A stretch of 64,000 bases of DNA from an uncultured Sunxiuqinia sp. (lineage in GTDB: Bacteria; Bacteroidota; Bacteroidia; Bacteroidales; Prolixibacteraceae). The stretch lies in NCBI RefSeq assembly GCF_963678245.1, contig NZ_OY782772.1:496001-560000 (forward strand). The letters run 5' to 3'. Made by a program: the position numbers and the translations under genes. Below, one piece after another: positions 43,154 through 52,377 of this stretch. The first letter of the stretch is position 1. Every line of letters begins with the position of its first letter. The notes below the pieces were generated by a model that was not told the origin of the DNA, made no database searches, and saw nothing but the letters and a program-made list of their open reading frames with translations.

Positions 43154-44980
43154 ATGACAGAAAAAACAATTTTCCCGACACGTTTAAAAAACAACGATTA
43201 CAAGTTTACGGTTTGGGCACCTAAAGCCCGGTCGGTAAGGCTTTTGATTGAATCGCCAAAGCTCGAAATTACCATGAATAAAGAAGAGTTTGGCTATTGG
43301 TCGTCAATTGTTTCGGACATTGATGCTGGCTCCCGCTACAAATATGAACTGGATGGAAAAAACAGTTTTCCGGATCCGGCTTCACTTTCACAACCAGATG
43401 GCGTTCATGAAGCTTCTAAAGTAATAGATATTCACGACTTTAAGTGGACGGATGACGAGTGGGAAAATATGCCTCTTGATCGCATGATTCAGTATGAACT
43501 GCATACAGGAACATTTTCTACGGAAGGAACATTTGAAGGAGTTATTGGCCGGTTGGACTATCTCAAGGACTTGGGAGTCAATGCGATTGAGCTGCTGCCG
43601 GTGGCGCAGTTCAGTGGCTTGCGAAACTGGGGATACGATGGGGTATATCCATTTGCAGTGCATGATGGATATGGTGGCGCGAAAGAGCTAATGAAACTAG
43701 TTAATACATGCCATCAAAAGGGGATAGCTGTAATTCTTGATGTTGTTTACAATCATTTTGGTCCGGAAGGAAATTATGTGTCGAATTTTGGCGAATACTT
43801 TTCGGGAAAATATTCTACACCTTGGGGAGAACCGTTGAATTTTGATGACACAAACTCGGATGAGGTCAAAAACTATTATATACAAAATGCATTAATGTGG
43901 TGTCGTGATTTTCATATAGATGGGCTAAGACTGGATGCTGTTCATGCAATTTATGATTTTAGCTCTGAGCATATTATGAAACAATTGGCAGGAAAGTTGG
44001 AACAATTGAGTCAACGAACAGAAAAAAACTATTATTTGATTGCCGAGTCTAATTTAAATGATGTTCGCTACATTTCACCCTACTCAAAGGGAGGGTACGG
44101 GTTAAGCGGTCAATGGTCAGACGATTTTCATCACGCCGTACACGCTTTGGCAACCAACGAAAGAAGAGGGTATTATGAAGATTTTGGTAATCCGGAACAA
44201 TTATCAAAGGCTATCAAACAAGCGTTTGTCTTTGATGGAGTGTATTCGAAATACAGGAAAAAAACCTACGGAAATTCAACAAAAAACAATGGCGGGGAGC
44301 AGTTCGTGATTTTCAGTCAAAATCACGATCAGGTTGGAAATCGGAAACATGGCGAACGTCTGATTTCACTGAGCAGTTTTGAAATGGCAAAGCTTATAGC
44401 CGGATGCATGTTTGTATCTCCTAATGTTCCGATGCTTTTTATGGGGGAAGAATACGGCGAGCGAAATCCCTTTTACTATTTCGTGAGTCATCTGGACGAG
44501 GAGCTCAACAGGTTGGTGAATGAAGGTCGGAAAGAAGAGTTTAAAACCTTTTTTGATGACAAAGGGGAGGCTCTTGATCCGGCTTCGGAAGAGGCTTTTG
44601 AACAATCAAAGCTTTCCTGGGATATTTCGCAAGAACCGGAACGTCAATCGATGTACGCTTATTATAAAACGTTGATTGAGTTGAGGAAAAATCATCCGGT
44701 ACTACAAGTTCCGGATAAGGAAAAATTAACGATTACTGAAAAAGGAAAGGGATTTACTCTGCACCGTTGGCAGGGCGATCGCCAGATTTTGGTATTCATG
44801 AATTTTGATCAGAATGCTACTGAACTGGAAGTGCCATTTAATCAATCTGGCAACATGGAAAAGGTTATCGATTCCACTTCAACTAAATGGAATGGTAAGG
44901 GGGAAATCAGCCCACAAAGGATAATAGCGGGCGAAACAATTAAAGTAGCAAAAGAAGCAATTCTAATATATTCAAATTAA
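43154..44980 (+). CDS. treZ: Malto-oligosyltrehalose trehalohydrolase TreZ
   Basis: The 608-residue GH13_10 enzyme has an N-terminal CBM48-like module (FTVWAPKARSVRLLIE) and catalytic motifs DGLRLDAVHAIYD (Asp), YLIAESNLND (Glu) and SQNHDQVGNR (Asp). The segment DDFHHAVHALATNERRGYY is typical of TreZ. It cuts trehalose from malto-oligosyltrehalose made by TreY. It is the first gene of a five-gene plus-strand operon; the next gene starts six bases after its stop. Confidence 0.94.
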   Translation: MTEKTIFPTRLKNNDYKFTVWAPKARSVRLLIESPKLEITMNKEEFGYWSSIVSDIDAGSRYKYELDGKNSFPDPASLSQPDGVHEASKVIDIHDFKWTDDEWENMPLDRMIQYELHTGTFSTEGTFEGVIGRLDYLKDLGVNAIELLPVAQFSGLRNWGYDGVYPFAVHDGYGGAKELMKLVNTCHQKGIAVILDVVYNHFGPEGNYVSNFGEYFSGKYSTPWGEPLNFDDTNSDEVKNYYIQNALMWCRDFHIDGLRLDAVHAIYDFSSEHIMKQLAGKLEQLSQRTEKNYYLIAESNLNDVRYISPYSKGGYGLSGQWSDDFHHAVHALATNERRGYYEDFGNPEQLSKAIKQAFVFDGVYSKYRKKTYGNSTKNNGGEQFVIFSQNHDQVGNRKHGERLISLSSFEMAKLIAGCMFVSPNVPMLFMGEEYGERNPFYYFVSHLDEELNRLVNEGRKEEFKTFFDDKGEALDPASEEAFEQSKLSWDISQEPERQSMYAYYKTLIELRKNHPVLQVPDKEKLTITEKGKGFTLHRWQGDRQILVFMNFDQNATELEVPFNQSGNMEKVIDSTSTKWNGKGEISPQRIIAGETIKVAKEAILIYSN

Positions 44981-44986
44981 GCAACT

Positions 44987-46978
44987 ATGAATGGTCAACA
45001 ACGAGTAATTATTGAAAGTATAAAACCGCAAATTGATTGCGGGGTGTTTCCTATAAAACGTGTAATTGACGACAAGGTAGAAGTTAGTGCTGATATTTTT
45101 TGCGACAGTCATGATGTGTTGAGTGCTGAAGTTTTGTTCCGTTTTCAAGGAGAGAAGGAATGGCACAGTGCGGCGATGGAACATCTGGTGAACGACCGAT
45201 GGAAGGGGGAATTCACTGTTTCGAAACTTGGGTCGTATACTTATTCAGTGCAGGCGTGGGTTGACCATTTCAGATCGTGGCACCGCGATATTTTGAAACG
45301 GATTGATGCCCAGACGGATTATTCCGTTGATTTGTTAATTGGTGCTGAAATTATAGCGGAAATACTTCAGAATAATTCAAAAGTTAGTGCCAAAGAAAAG
45401 GAATTTCTGAAAAGTGTAATTCAGGATTTTCAGGCTAAAGATAAAGCTGTAGAGGACAAAATTGACGTCATTTTAAGTCAGCGCCTTTACCAGGTTATGA
45501 CTCAATATCCGGTTAAAAAGCATGTTACTTTATATCCGAAAGAGTTCGAAGTAAACGTTGAGCGCGTTAAAGCAAATTTCAGTAGTTGGTACGAGGTTTT
45601 TCCGCGTTCGCTGGGATTTGATGAAAAGCATGGAACATTTAATGATGTGGTTAATTTTTTACCCTATGTAGCCAATTTGGGATTTGATGTGCTGTACTTA
45701 CCACCTATTCATCCGATTGGTAAAACCAATCGAAAAGGGAAAAACAATAATGTTACTGCGGAACAAGGCGAGCCGGGATCCCCATGGGCCATTGGAGGTG
45801 AAGACGGTGGACATAAAGCAATTCATCCTGAACTGGGGACGATGAACGATTTTGAAAAACTGGTTCAGGAGGCAGCTGAGAAAGGAATTGATATTGCGAT
45901 GGACGTGGCATTTCAGTGTTCGCCAGACCACCCTTATGTGAAAGACCACCCAGAATGGTTTAAGCAACGACCCGATGGCAGTTTACAATACGCCGAAAAT
46001 CCGCCAAAGAAATATGAGGACATCTATCCTCTAAACTTCGAAACCGAGGACTGGAAAAATTTATGGGACGAGTTGAAAAGCGTTTTCTTGTTTTGGATCG
46101 AGAAAGGGGTAAAAATATTTCGGGTTGATAATCCACATACAAAATCGATGCAGTTTTGGGGATGGGCTATTCAGTCTATCAAAAAGGAATACCCAGATGT
46201 GATTTTTCTAGCCGAAGCTTTCACCCGCCCCAAAGTGATGAATAATTTGGCGAAGCAGGGATTTACGCAATCGTACACTTATTTCACATGGAGAAACACC
46301 AAGTATGAAATTACCAAGTATTGTGAAGAGCTGGTGAATTCGGATGCGCGAGATTTTTTCAGACCAAATTTCTGGCCCAATACACCTGATATTTTACCGG
46401 AGTTTTTACAAGTTGCCAACCGTGCTGGCTTTATTCAGCGCATTGCATTGGCAGCTACTTTAACTTCCAACTATGGTATCTACGGTCCGGCCTACGAGCT
46501 AATGGAAAATACACCAACTCATCCGGGGAAAGAGGAATACCTAAATTCTGAAAAATATGAAATTAAGAATTGGGATCTCAATAAGCCAAACAATCTCGGG
46601 AAAATTATAAAGAGACTCAATAAAATTCGGCATGAAAATGAAGCCTTGCAAAATACACACAGCCTGAAGTTTCATAATATTGAAAACGAGGCTTTGGTTT
46701 GTTACAGTAAAACAACTGATGACCTAAGTAATATTATTTTGGTTGTTGTGAGCCTCGATCCGCATCATACCCATTCCGGTTGGGTGCGCTTTCCTCTGGA
46801 TGAGTTTGAAATGGACGAACATACTCCATTTCAGGTGCACGACTTGTTGAGTGGTGCTTACTATTTATGGAATGGCGACCATAATTATGTCGAGATTGAC
46901 CCTGGTATTATGCCGGTGCAGATTTTTAAAGTGCGGAGGAAAGTCCGTTCAGAGAAAGATTTTGACTACTTCATGTAA
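44987..46978 (+). CDS. glgE: Alpha-1,4-glucan:maltose-1-phosphate maltosyltransferase GlgE
   Basis: The 663-residue GH13_3 enzyme has the all-helical and beta-sandwich N-terminal part (about 1-200) typical of GlgE. A barrel follows with YEVFPRSLG, PPIHPIGKTNRKGKNN, the nucleophile motif VKIFRVDNPHTK and the acid Glu in FLAEAFTRP. It extends alpha-1,4-glucan with maltosyl units from maltose-1-phosphate. The donor would come from the maltokinase half of the next gene, 13 bases downstream. Family and motifs are unambiguous. Confidence 0.95.
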   Translation: MNGQQRVIIESIKPQIDCGVFPIKRVIDDKVEVSADIFCDSHDVLSAEVLFRFQGEKEWHSAAMEHLVNDRWKGEFTVSKLGSYTYSVQAWVDHFRSWHRDILKRIDAQTDYSVDLLIGAEIIAEILQNNSKVSAKEKEFLKSVIQDFQAKDKAVEDKIDVILSQRLYQVMTQYPVKKHVTLYPKEFEVNVERVKANFSSWYEVFPRSLGFDEKHGTFNDVVNFLPYVANLGFDVLYLPPIHPIGKTNRKGKNNNVTAEQGEPGSPWAIGGEDGGHKAIHPELGTMNDFEKLVQEAAEKGIDIAMDVAFQCSPDHPYVKDHPEWFKQRPDGSLQYAENPPKKYEDIYPLNFETEDWKNLWDELKSVFLFWIEKGVKIFRVDNPHTKSMQFWGWAIQSIKKEYPDVIFLAEAFTRPKVMNNLAKQGFTQSYTYFTWRNTKYEITKYCEELVNSDARDFFRPNFWPNTPDILPEFLQVANRAGFIQRIALAATLTSNYGIYGPAYELMENTPTHPGKEEYLNSEKYEIKNWDLNKPNNLGKIIKRLNKIRHENEALQNTHSLKFHNIENEALVCYSKTTDDLSNIILVVVSLDPHHTHSGWVRFPLDEFEMDEHTPFQVHDLLSGAYYLWNGDHNYVEIDPGIMPVQIFKVRRKVRSEKDFDYFM

Positions 46979-46991
46979 AAACTTAACTATT

Positions 46992-49900
46992 ATGGGAAAC
47001 GAAAATAATAAGCTATGGTACAAAGATGCCATTATTTACCAATGTCATGTGCGTTCGTTTAAAGATAGCAATGGAGATGGAATTGGCGATTTTAAAGGGT
47101 TGATTGAAAAACTAGACTATCTGCAATCGTTAGGGGTTAATGCAATTTGGTTGCTTCCGTTTTACAAGTCGCCGTTGAAAGATGGAGGATATGATATTGC
47201 TGACTTTACCAGTATTCATGAAGATTACGGTACGATGGCCGATTTTAAGCGCTTTATTCGCGAAGCACATAAAAGAGGACTACGCGTAATTACAGAGCTC
47301 GTTTTAAATCATACGTCAAGCGACCATAAATGGTTCGAACGAGCCCGACGGGCAAAGCCCGGTAGTGCATACCGTGACTTTTATGTTTGGAATGACAATA
47401 CGGAAAAATACAAAGATGCCCGGATTATTTTTCAGGATTTTGAGATTTCTAACTGGTCATGGGATCCGGTAGCAAAAGCCTATTATTGGCACCGGTTTTA
47501 CTCACATCAGCCGGATCTGAATTTTGATAATCCGAGTGTACACAAGGCGGTTACCAAAGTACTCGATTTTTGGTTTGAAATAGGTGTGGATGGCTTGCGT
47601 CTGGATGCCGTTCCGTATTTGTATGAACGGGAAGATACCAATTGTGAAAACTTGCCGGAAACGCATCAATTTCTTAAAAAGCTAAGAACTCATATTGATG
47701 AGAAATACGACGATAAAATGTTACTGGCCGAAGCGAACCAGTGGCCTGATGATGCCTCAGAGTATTTTGGTGAGGGCGATGAGTGCCACATGAATTTTCA
47801 TTTTCCATTAATGCCGCGTTTATACATGTCGATGCGCATGGAAGACCGTTTTCCTTTGATCGATATTTTAGAGCAAACACCGGAAATCCCAGATTCTTGC
47901 CAGTGGGCGATTTTCCTGCGTAACCATGATGAGTTAACCCTTGAAATGGTAACGGATGAAGAGCGGGACTACATGTATAAAGCGTTTGCTCAAAACCCAA
48001 AACAACGAATAAATCTCGGAATTCGCCGACGATTAGCTCCATTGCTGGATAATGACCGGAAGAACATTGAGCTGATGAATATTTTATTATTCTCAATGCC
48101 GGGAACGCCAATTATATACTACGGCGACGAAATTGGGATGGGTGATAATTATTACCTGGGTGACCGCGATGGCGTTCGCACACCCATGCAGTGGACCTCC
48201 GATAAAAACGCCGGTTTTTCAAGCGCAGAACCACAGCGCATGTTTTTACCCGTAATTTTTAATCACGATTATCATTACGAGTCCATCAATGTCGAAAACC
48301 ATCAGAAAAATCCGTCGTCCCTACTTTGGTGGATGCGTCGCGTAATCGAAAAACGGAAGGAATACAAGGCTTTTAGCCGGGGAAATATCGAGTTTATCGA
48401 CACGAATAATCCTAAAATATTAGCCTTTACCCGAAGTTTCGAAGAAGAAAAAATACTGGTAGTGATCAACCTGTCCCGATATTCTCAGCAAGCGCAACTT
48501 GATCTTTCTGAGTTTGCAGGATACATGCCCGTTGAGGTGTTTAGTAGAAATGAATTTGCTCAGATTAGCGAAGATCCATATATGTTTCCTTTGCAGTTCA
48601 AAAACTATTTTTGGTTCGAACTAACGAAACCCCAGGAAGACGAACAGCTTGAAGGTCTTTCACCGGAATTCAGTATGTCATTAACATCGGCCGACTGGAA
48701 CAAGATGGATAAGAAAACGAAGGCTTCACTTTCGAAGTTGCTTAAAGAGTATATGAATAAAAGCCGTTGGTTTCGAGGAAAATCAAAGCGAATTAAAAAG
48801 ATTGCGATTAGTCAGACTATCCCGATTACCAATAATGAACTGAAATCGTATATTTTACTTGTTGAAACCCAATACATCGAAGGTAGGGATGAACACTATG
48901 TCATTCCGCTTTCGATAGCGACCGGAGAGCAAGTTTTCGATATCAAGCATAAAACTCCCGAAGCGGTGGTCGTTGATGTCGATGTGGATGGTCACGAAGG
49001 TGTCATGTTTGACGGTTCGTATAACAAAGAAGTACGAGAAAGTATTTTTAGAATTATTTATCAACGCGGAAAGGTTCGAAATCAAAGTGGCTCAATCGTT
49101 GGACTTCCGGGTAAAAAGTTAAATACAAAAGTACATAAAGATGAGCTTCCATTGCCTTCTAAAGTTTTGGCAGCCGAGCAGTCCAATACTTCTTTCTTGT
49201 ACCAACATGATTTCTTTTTCAAAATGTACCGTAGCCCGGAAGAGGGAAATAATCCGGAGTTGGATATTATAAAAACCTTGTCTGAAAATACATCTTTCAA
49301 AAATTTCCCGAATTATGCTGGTACTTTGGAGTATCGTGCTGCGGGAATGGATAATTTGCCGTTGGGGATAATGGTTGATTTTGTTCCGAATGAAGGAAAT
49401 GCCTGGGAGTTTACCCAATCTTCGATCGAGCGATATTTTGATCGGGTTTTATCTGGTAAAGAAGAGTTAATGGCCGGATACTCCGAGAAGCATGATCTGA
49501 TCGATCATGTTGGTGCGGAGAAAATGAGGGATTTGCTCGGGCCATTCTTTGTTGAAATGGTTGAATTATTAGCTCAGCGAACTGCCGAAATGCACGTGGC
49601 ACTGGCTTCTGTTAAAAACAAGAAAGATTTTGTAGAAGAACCTTTTTCGTTGTTGTATCAAAAGTCTTTGTATCAGTCGTTCCGAACACTAATTAAGCAA
49701 ACGATGAATGATATCAAATCGTCGAAAAAGCCGCTGGATGATGAGCAGCAAGAGTTGATTGATGATATCATTAAAAATGAGCCACTCTTGCTGAGTACGA
49801 TTAAAAAGACTCTGGAAAAGAAGAAGATTCATTCTTCAAAAATAAGGGTGCATGGCGATTATCACCTCGGTCAGGTTTTATTTACAGGAAAAGACTTCAT

Positions 49901-50312
49901 GATCATTGACTTTGAAGGAGAGCCTACCAGATCGCTGACTGCTCGTAGTTTGAAATATTGTCCGTTTAAAGATGTCGCCGGAATGTTACGTTCGTTCCAT
50001 TACGCGATTTATATGTCGCAATTGGAGAGCAAAACCAAGATTGCCGGCAATACCGAGTTTATTCAGCCATGGCTTGAGGCTTGGTATAAAGTGGTTCACG
50101 ATATTTTTATCAACAGCTATTTAAAAACAGCTGGCGATGCTTCGTTCATTCCATCAGAAGAAATCCAGGTACACAACCTACTTTCAGTTTACACCATTGA
50201 AAAGGCAATCTACGAAGCCGATTATGAATTTAATAACCGGCCTGACTGGTTACATATTCCGCTAAATGGACTGAAAAAGATTCTGAATGATCTCGTGGAA
50301 TCGAATCAATAA
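46992..50312 (+). CDS. treS: Trehalose synthase/maltokinase fusion (TreS-Mak)
   Basis: The 1106-residue protein is a fusion. Residues about 5-550 are a GH13_16 trehalose synthase with DGLRLDAVPYLYE (Asp), LLAEANQWPDDA (Glu) and FLRNHDELTLEM (Asp). Residues about 630-1106 are a maltokinase (Pep2/Mak) with the catalytic loop RVHGDYHLGQVL and the Mg-binding IDFEGEP. The open frame reaches back to 46851, but the ATG at 46992, after the glgE stop, starts the family's first strand (LWYKDAIIYQ). It isomerises trehalose to maltose and phosphorylates the product for GlgE. Such fusions are common outside Actinobacteria. Confidence 0.95.
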   Translation: MGNENNKLWYKDAIIYQCHVRSFKDSNGDGIGDFKGLIEKLDYLQSLGVNAIWLLPFYKSPLKDGGYDIADFTSIHEDYGTMADFKRFIREAHKRGLRVITELVLNHTSSDHKWFERARRAKPGSAYRDFYVWNDNTEKYKDARIIFQDFEISNWSWDPVAKAYYWHRFYSHQPDLNFDNPSVHKAVTKVLDFWFEIGVDGLRLDAVPYLYEREDTNCENLPETHQFLKKLRTHIDEKYDDKMLLAEANQWPDDASEYFGEGDECHMNFHFPLMPRLYMSMRMEDRFPLIDILEQTPEIPDSCQWAIFLRNHDELTLEMVTDEERDYMYKAFAQNPKQRINLGIRRRLAPLLDNDRKNIELMNILLFSMPGTPIIYYGDEIGMGDNYYLGDRDGVRTPMQWTSDKNAGFSSAEPQRMFLPVIFNHDYHYESINVENHQKNPSSLLWWMRRVIEKRKEYKAFSRGNIEFIDTNNPKILAFTRSFEEEKILVVINLSRYSQQAQLDLSEFAGYMPVEVFSRNEFAQISEDPYMFPLQFKNYFWFELTKPQEDEQLEGLSPEFSMSLTSADWNKMDKKTKASLSKLLKEYMNKSRWFRGKSKRIKKIAISQTIPITNNELKSYILLVETQYIEGRDEHYVIPLSIATGEQVFDIKHKTPEAVVVDVDVDGHEGVMFDGSYNKEVRESIFRIIYQRGKVRNQSGSIVGLPGKKLNTKVHKDELPLPSKVLAAEQSNTSFLYQHDFFFKMYRSPEEGNNPELDIIKTLSENTSFKNFPNYAGTLEYRAAGMDNLPLGIMVDFVPNEGNAWEFTQSSIERYFDRVLSGKEELMAGYSEKHDLIDHVGAEKMRDLLGPFFVEMVELLAQRTAEMHVALASVKNKKDFVEEPFSLLYQKSLYQSFRTLIKQTMNDIKSSKKPLDDEQQELIDDIIKNEPLLLSTIKKTLEKKKIHSSKIRVHGDYHLGQVLFTGKDFMIIDFEGEPTRSLTARSLKYCPFKDVAGMLRSFHYAIYMSQLESKTKIAGNTEFIQPWLEAWYKVVHDIFINSYLKTAGDASFIPSEEIQVHNLLSVYTIEKAIYEADYEFNNRPDWLHIPLNGLKKILNDLVESNQ

Positions 50313-50344
50313 TTGGAAATTGAAAATCAGAAAATAACATAGAA

Positions 50345-52363
50345 ATGAGCGCAAAAAAAAATATATCTTCAAAAGCAAAAAATAAAGAGCCGGTTGCCAA
50401 GCCAAAAGTTAAACAAGTGCCGAAAGAGCAACCAACTCAAAATAAAAAATCGTCTGTTTGGGAGTTTGACGAATTTTTAACCGAATATGATATTTACCTC
50501 TTTCGAGAGGGGAAGCATTTCTCACTGCATAAAAAGCTTGGGGCACATATAATAAGCCATGAGAAAACCAGAGGAACTTTTTTTGCAGTTTGGGCTCCCA
50601 ATGCGAAGTCAGTCTCGGTAATTGGCGATTTTAATGGTTGGAACCGAGAGTCCCATCATTTGAAGTTGAGGGACGATGAATCGGGGATTTGGCAAGGATT
50701 TATTCCCTTTGTTGGCAAAGGTGAAGCTTACAAATACTTTATTTCATCGAAATACGATGACTATAAGGTTGAAAAAACGGATCCCTTTGGAACATATAGT
50801 GAAGAACCTCCAAAAACAGCTTCGGTTGTTTGGGATTATGGGTATGACTGGGAAGACGCTTCCTGGATGAAAAAGAGAAAAAAGAATAACGCGCTTGATA
50901 GTCCATTTTCGGTTTACGAGGTGCAGTTGGAATCTTGGAGACGTAAACCGGAAGAAGATATGCGGCCACTGAATTATATGGAACTGGCTGACGAATTGAG
51001 TACATACGTTAAAGAGCAGGGGTACACCCATATTGAACTTTTGCCAGTTACTGAATATCCGTTTTCAGGATCGTGGGGATATCAGGTTGTTGGTTTTTTT
51101 GCACCTACTAGCCGGTTTGGAACACCTGATGAGTTTATGCATTTTGTTGATGTGATGCACCAAAATGATATTGGTGTGATTATTGACTGGGTGCCATCTC
51201 ACTTTCCCGGCGACCAGCATGGTCTTCACTTTTTTGATGGTACCTATTTGTATGAGCACCAAGATCCGAGAAAAGGCTATCATCCTGACTGGAGTAGTTA
51301 TATTTTCAATTACGGACGTAGTGAAATACGGAATTTCTTGATTAGTAGTGCACATAGCTGGTTGGAAAACTTCCACGTTGATGGAATTCGAGTTGATGCA
51401 GTAGCCTCAATGTTATATCTCGACTATTCACGAAAAGAAGGAGAATGGATTCCCAATGAACATGGAGGTCGTGAAAATCTGGAAGCCATTTCCTTTTTGA
51501 GAGATTTAAATGAGTCGATCTATACGAGCTTCCCTGACGTACAAACCATTGCAGAGGAATCTACAGCCTGGCCAATGGTTACCCGACCGGTTTATACTGG
51601 TGGACTGGGATTTGGTATGAAGTGGAATATGGGATGGATGCATGATACCCTAGGATATTTTCAGCATGACCCAATTCACCGGAGCTATCATCACAACCAG
51701 ATGACTTTTAGCATTATGTATGCTTTTAATGAAAATTTCATGTTGTCGCTTTCGCATGATGAGGTTGTTCATGGCAAAGGCAGCCTGATAGAGAAAATGC
51801 CGGGTGATGTATGGCAAAAGTTTGCGAACCTCCGTGCAATGTTTGCTTTTATGTTTGGTCATCCCGGAAAGAAGCTTCATTTCATGGGTATGGAAATAGG
51901 GCAATGGAAAGAATGGAACTATAAAACCAGCCTCGATTGGCATTTACTCGATTATGATACGCATTCGGGATTACAGTTTTTCATGAAAGATTTAAACAGT
52001 GTTTATAAGCGGCATCCGGCTTTGTATGAGCAGGACTTTACCCCTGACGGCTTTAAATGGATTGATGCTAACGATTCGACAAACTCCATTTTTAGCTTCG
52101 TTCGGTATGATAAAGAGCGAAAACAGCATGTGTTGGTTGTTGCGAATTTTACACCTGTACCACAATATAACTATCGGATTGGAGTCCCTGATGATACAAC
52201 GTGGGTCGAAATACTCAATAGCGATGCTTCTCAATATGGTGGAAGCGGAATGGGGAATTTGGGTGGTGTTGAAGCCAATCCAGTGCCATATCACGGAGAA
52301 GAGCAATCTATTAATATCATGATACCACCTCTGGGAGTAGTGTATTTTACTCAGGAATTATAG
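50345..52363 (+). CDS. glgB: 1,4-alpha-glucan branching enzyme GlgB
   Basis: The 672-residue GH13_9 protein starts with about 38 residues of Lys/Pro/Ser-rich low-complexity sequence. A CBM48 module follows (FFAVWAPNAKSVSVIGDFNG), then the barrel with catalytic motifs VDGIRVDAVASMLYLDYSRK (Asp), TIAEESTAWP (Glu) and SLSHDEVVHGKGS (Asp). It introduces alpha-1,6 branches into the glucan made by GlgE. The gene lies 32 bases behind treS-mak and 14 bases before treY. Confidence 0.97.
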   Translation: MSAKKNISSKAKNKEPVAKPKVKQVPKEQPTQNKKSSVWEFDEFLTEYDIYLFREGKHFSLHKKLGAHIISHEKTRGTFFAVWAPNAKSVSVIGDFNGWNRESHHLKLRDDESGIWQGFIPFVGKGEAYKYFISSKYDDYKVEKTDPFGTYSEEPPKTASVVWDYGYDWEDASWMKKRKKNNALDSPFSVYEVQLESWRRKPEEDMRPLNYMELADELSTYVKEQGYTHIELLPVTEYPFSGSWGYQVVGFFAPTSRFGTPDEFMHFVDVMHQNDIGVIIDWVPSHFPGDQHGLHFFDGTYLYEHQDPRKGYHPDWSSYIFNYGRSEIRNFLISSAHSWLENFHVDGIRVDAVASMLYLDYSRKEGEWIPNEHGGRENLEAISFLRDLNESIYTSFPDVQTIAEESTAWPMVTRPVYTGGLGFGMKWNMGWMHDTLGYFQHDPIHRSYHHNQMTFSIMYAFNENFMLSLSHDEVVHGKGSLIEKMPGDVWQKFANLRAMFAFMFGHPGKKLHFMGMEIGQWKEWNYKTSLDWHLLDYDTHSGLQFFMKDLNSVYKRHPALYEQDFTPDGFKWIDANDSTNSIFSFVRYDKERKQHVLVVANFTPVPQYNYRIGVPDDTTWVEILNSDASQYGGSGMGNLGGVEANPVPYHGEEQSINIMIPPLGVVYFTQEL

Positions 52364-52377
52364 AATAGTTAAAATGT

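Noticed and set aside
46851-46991. Upstream extension of treS-mak to 46851
   Set aside because: The extension overlaps the end of glgE in another frame and has no TreS homology; the ATG at 46992 fits the family start.
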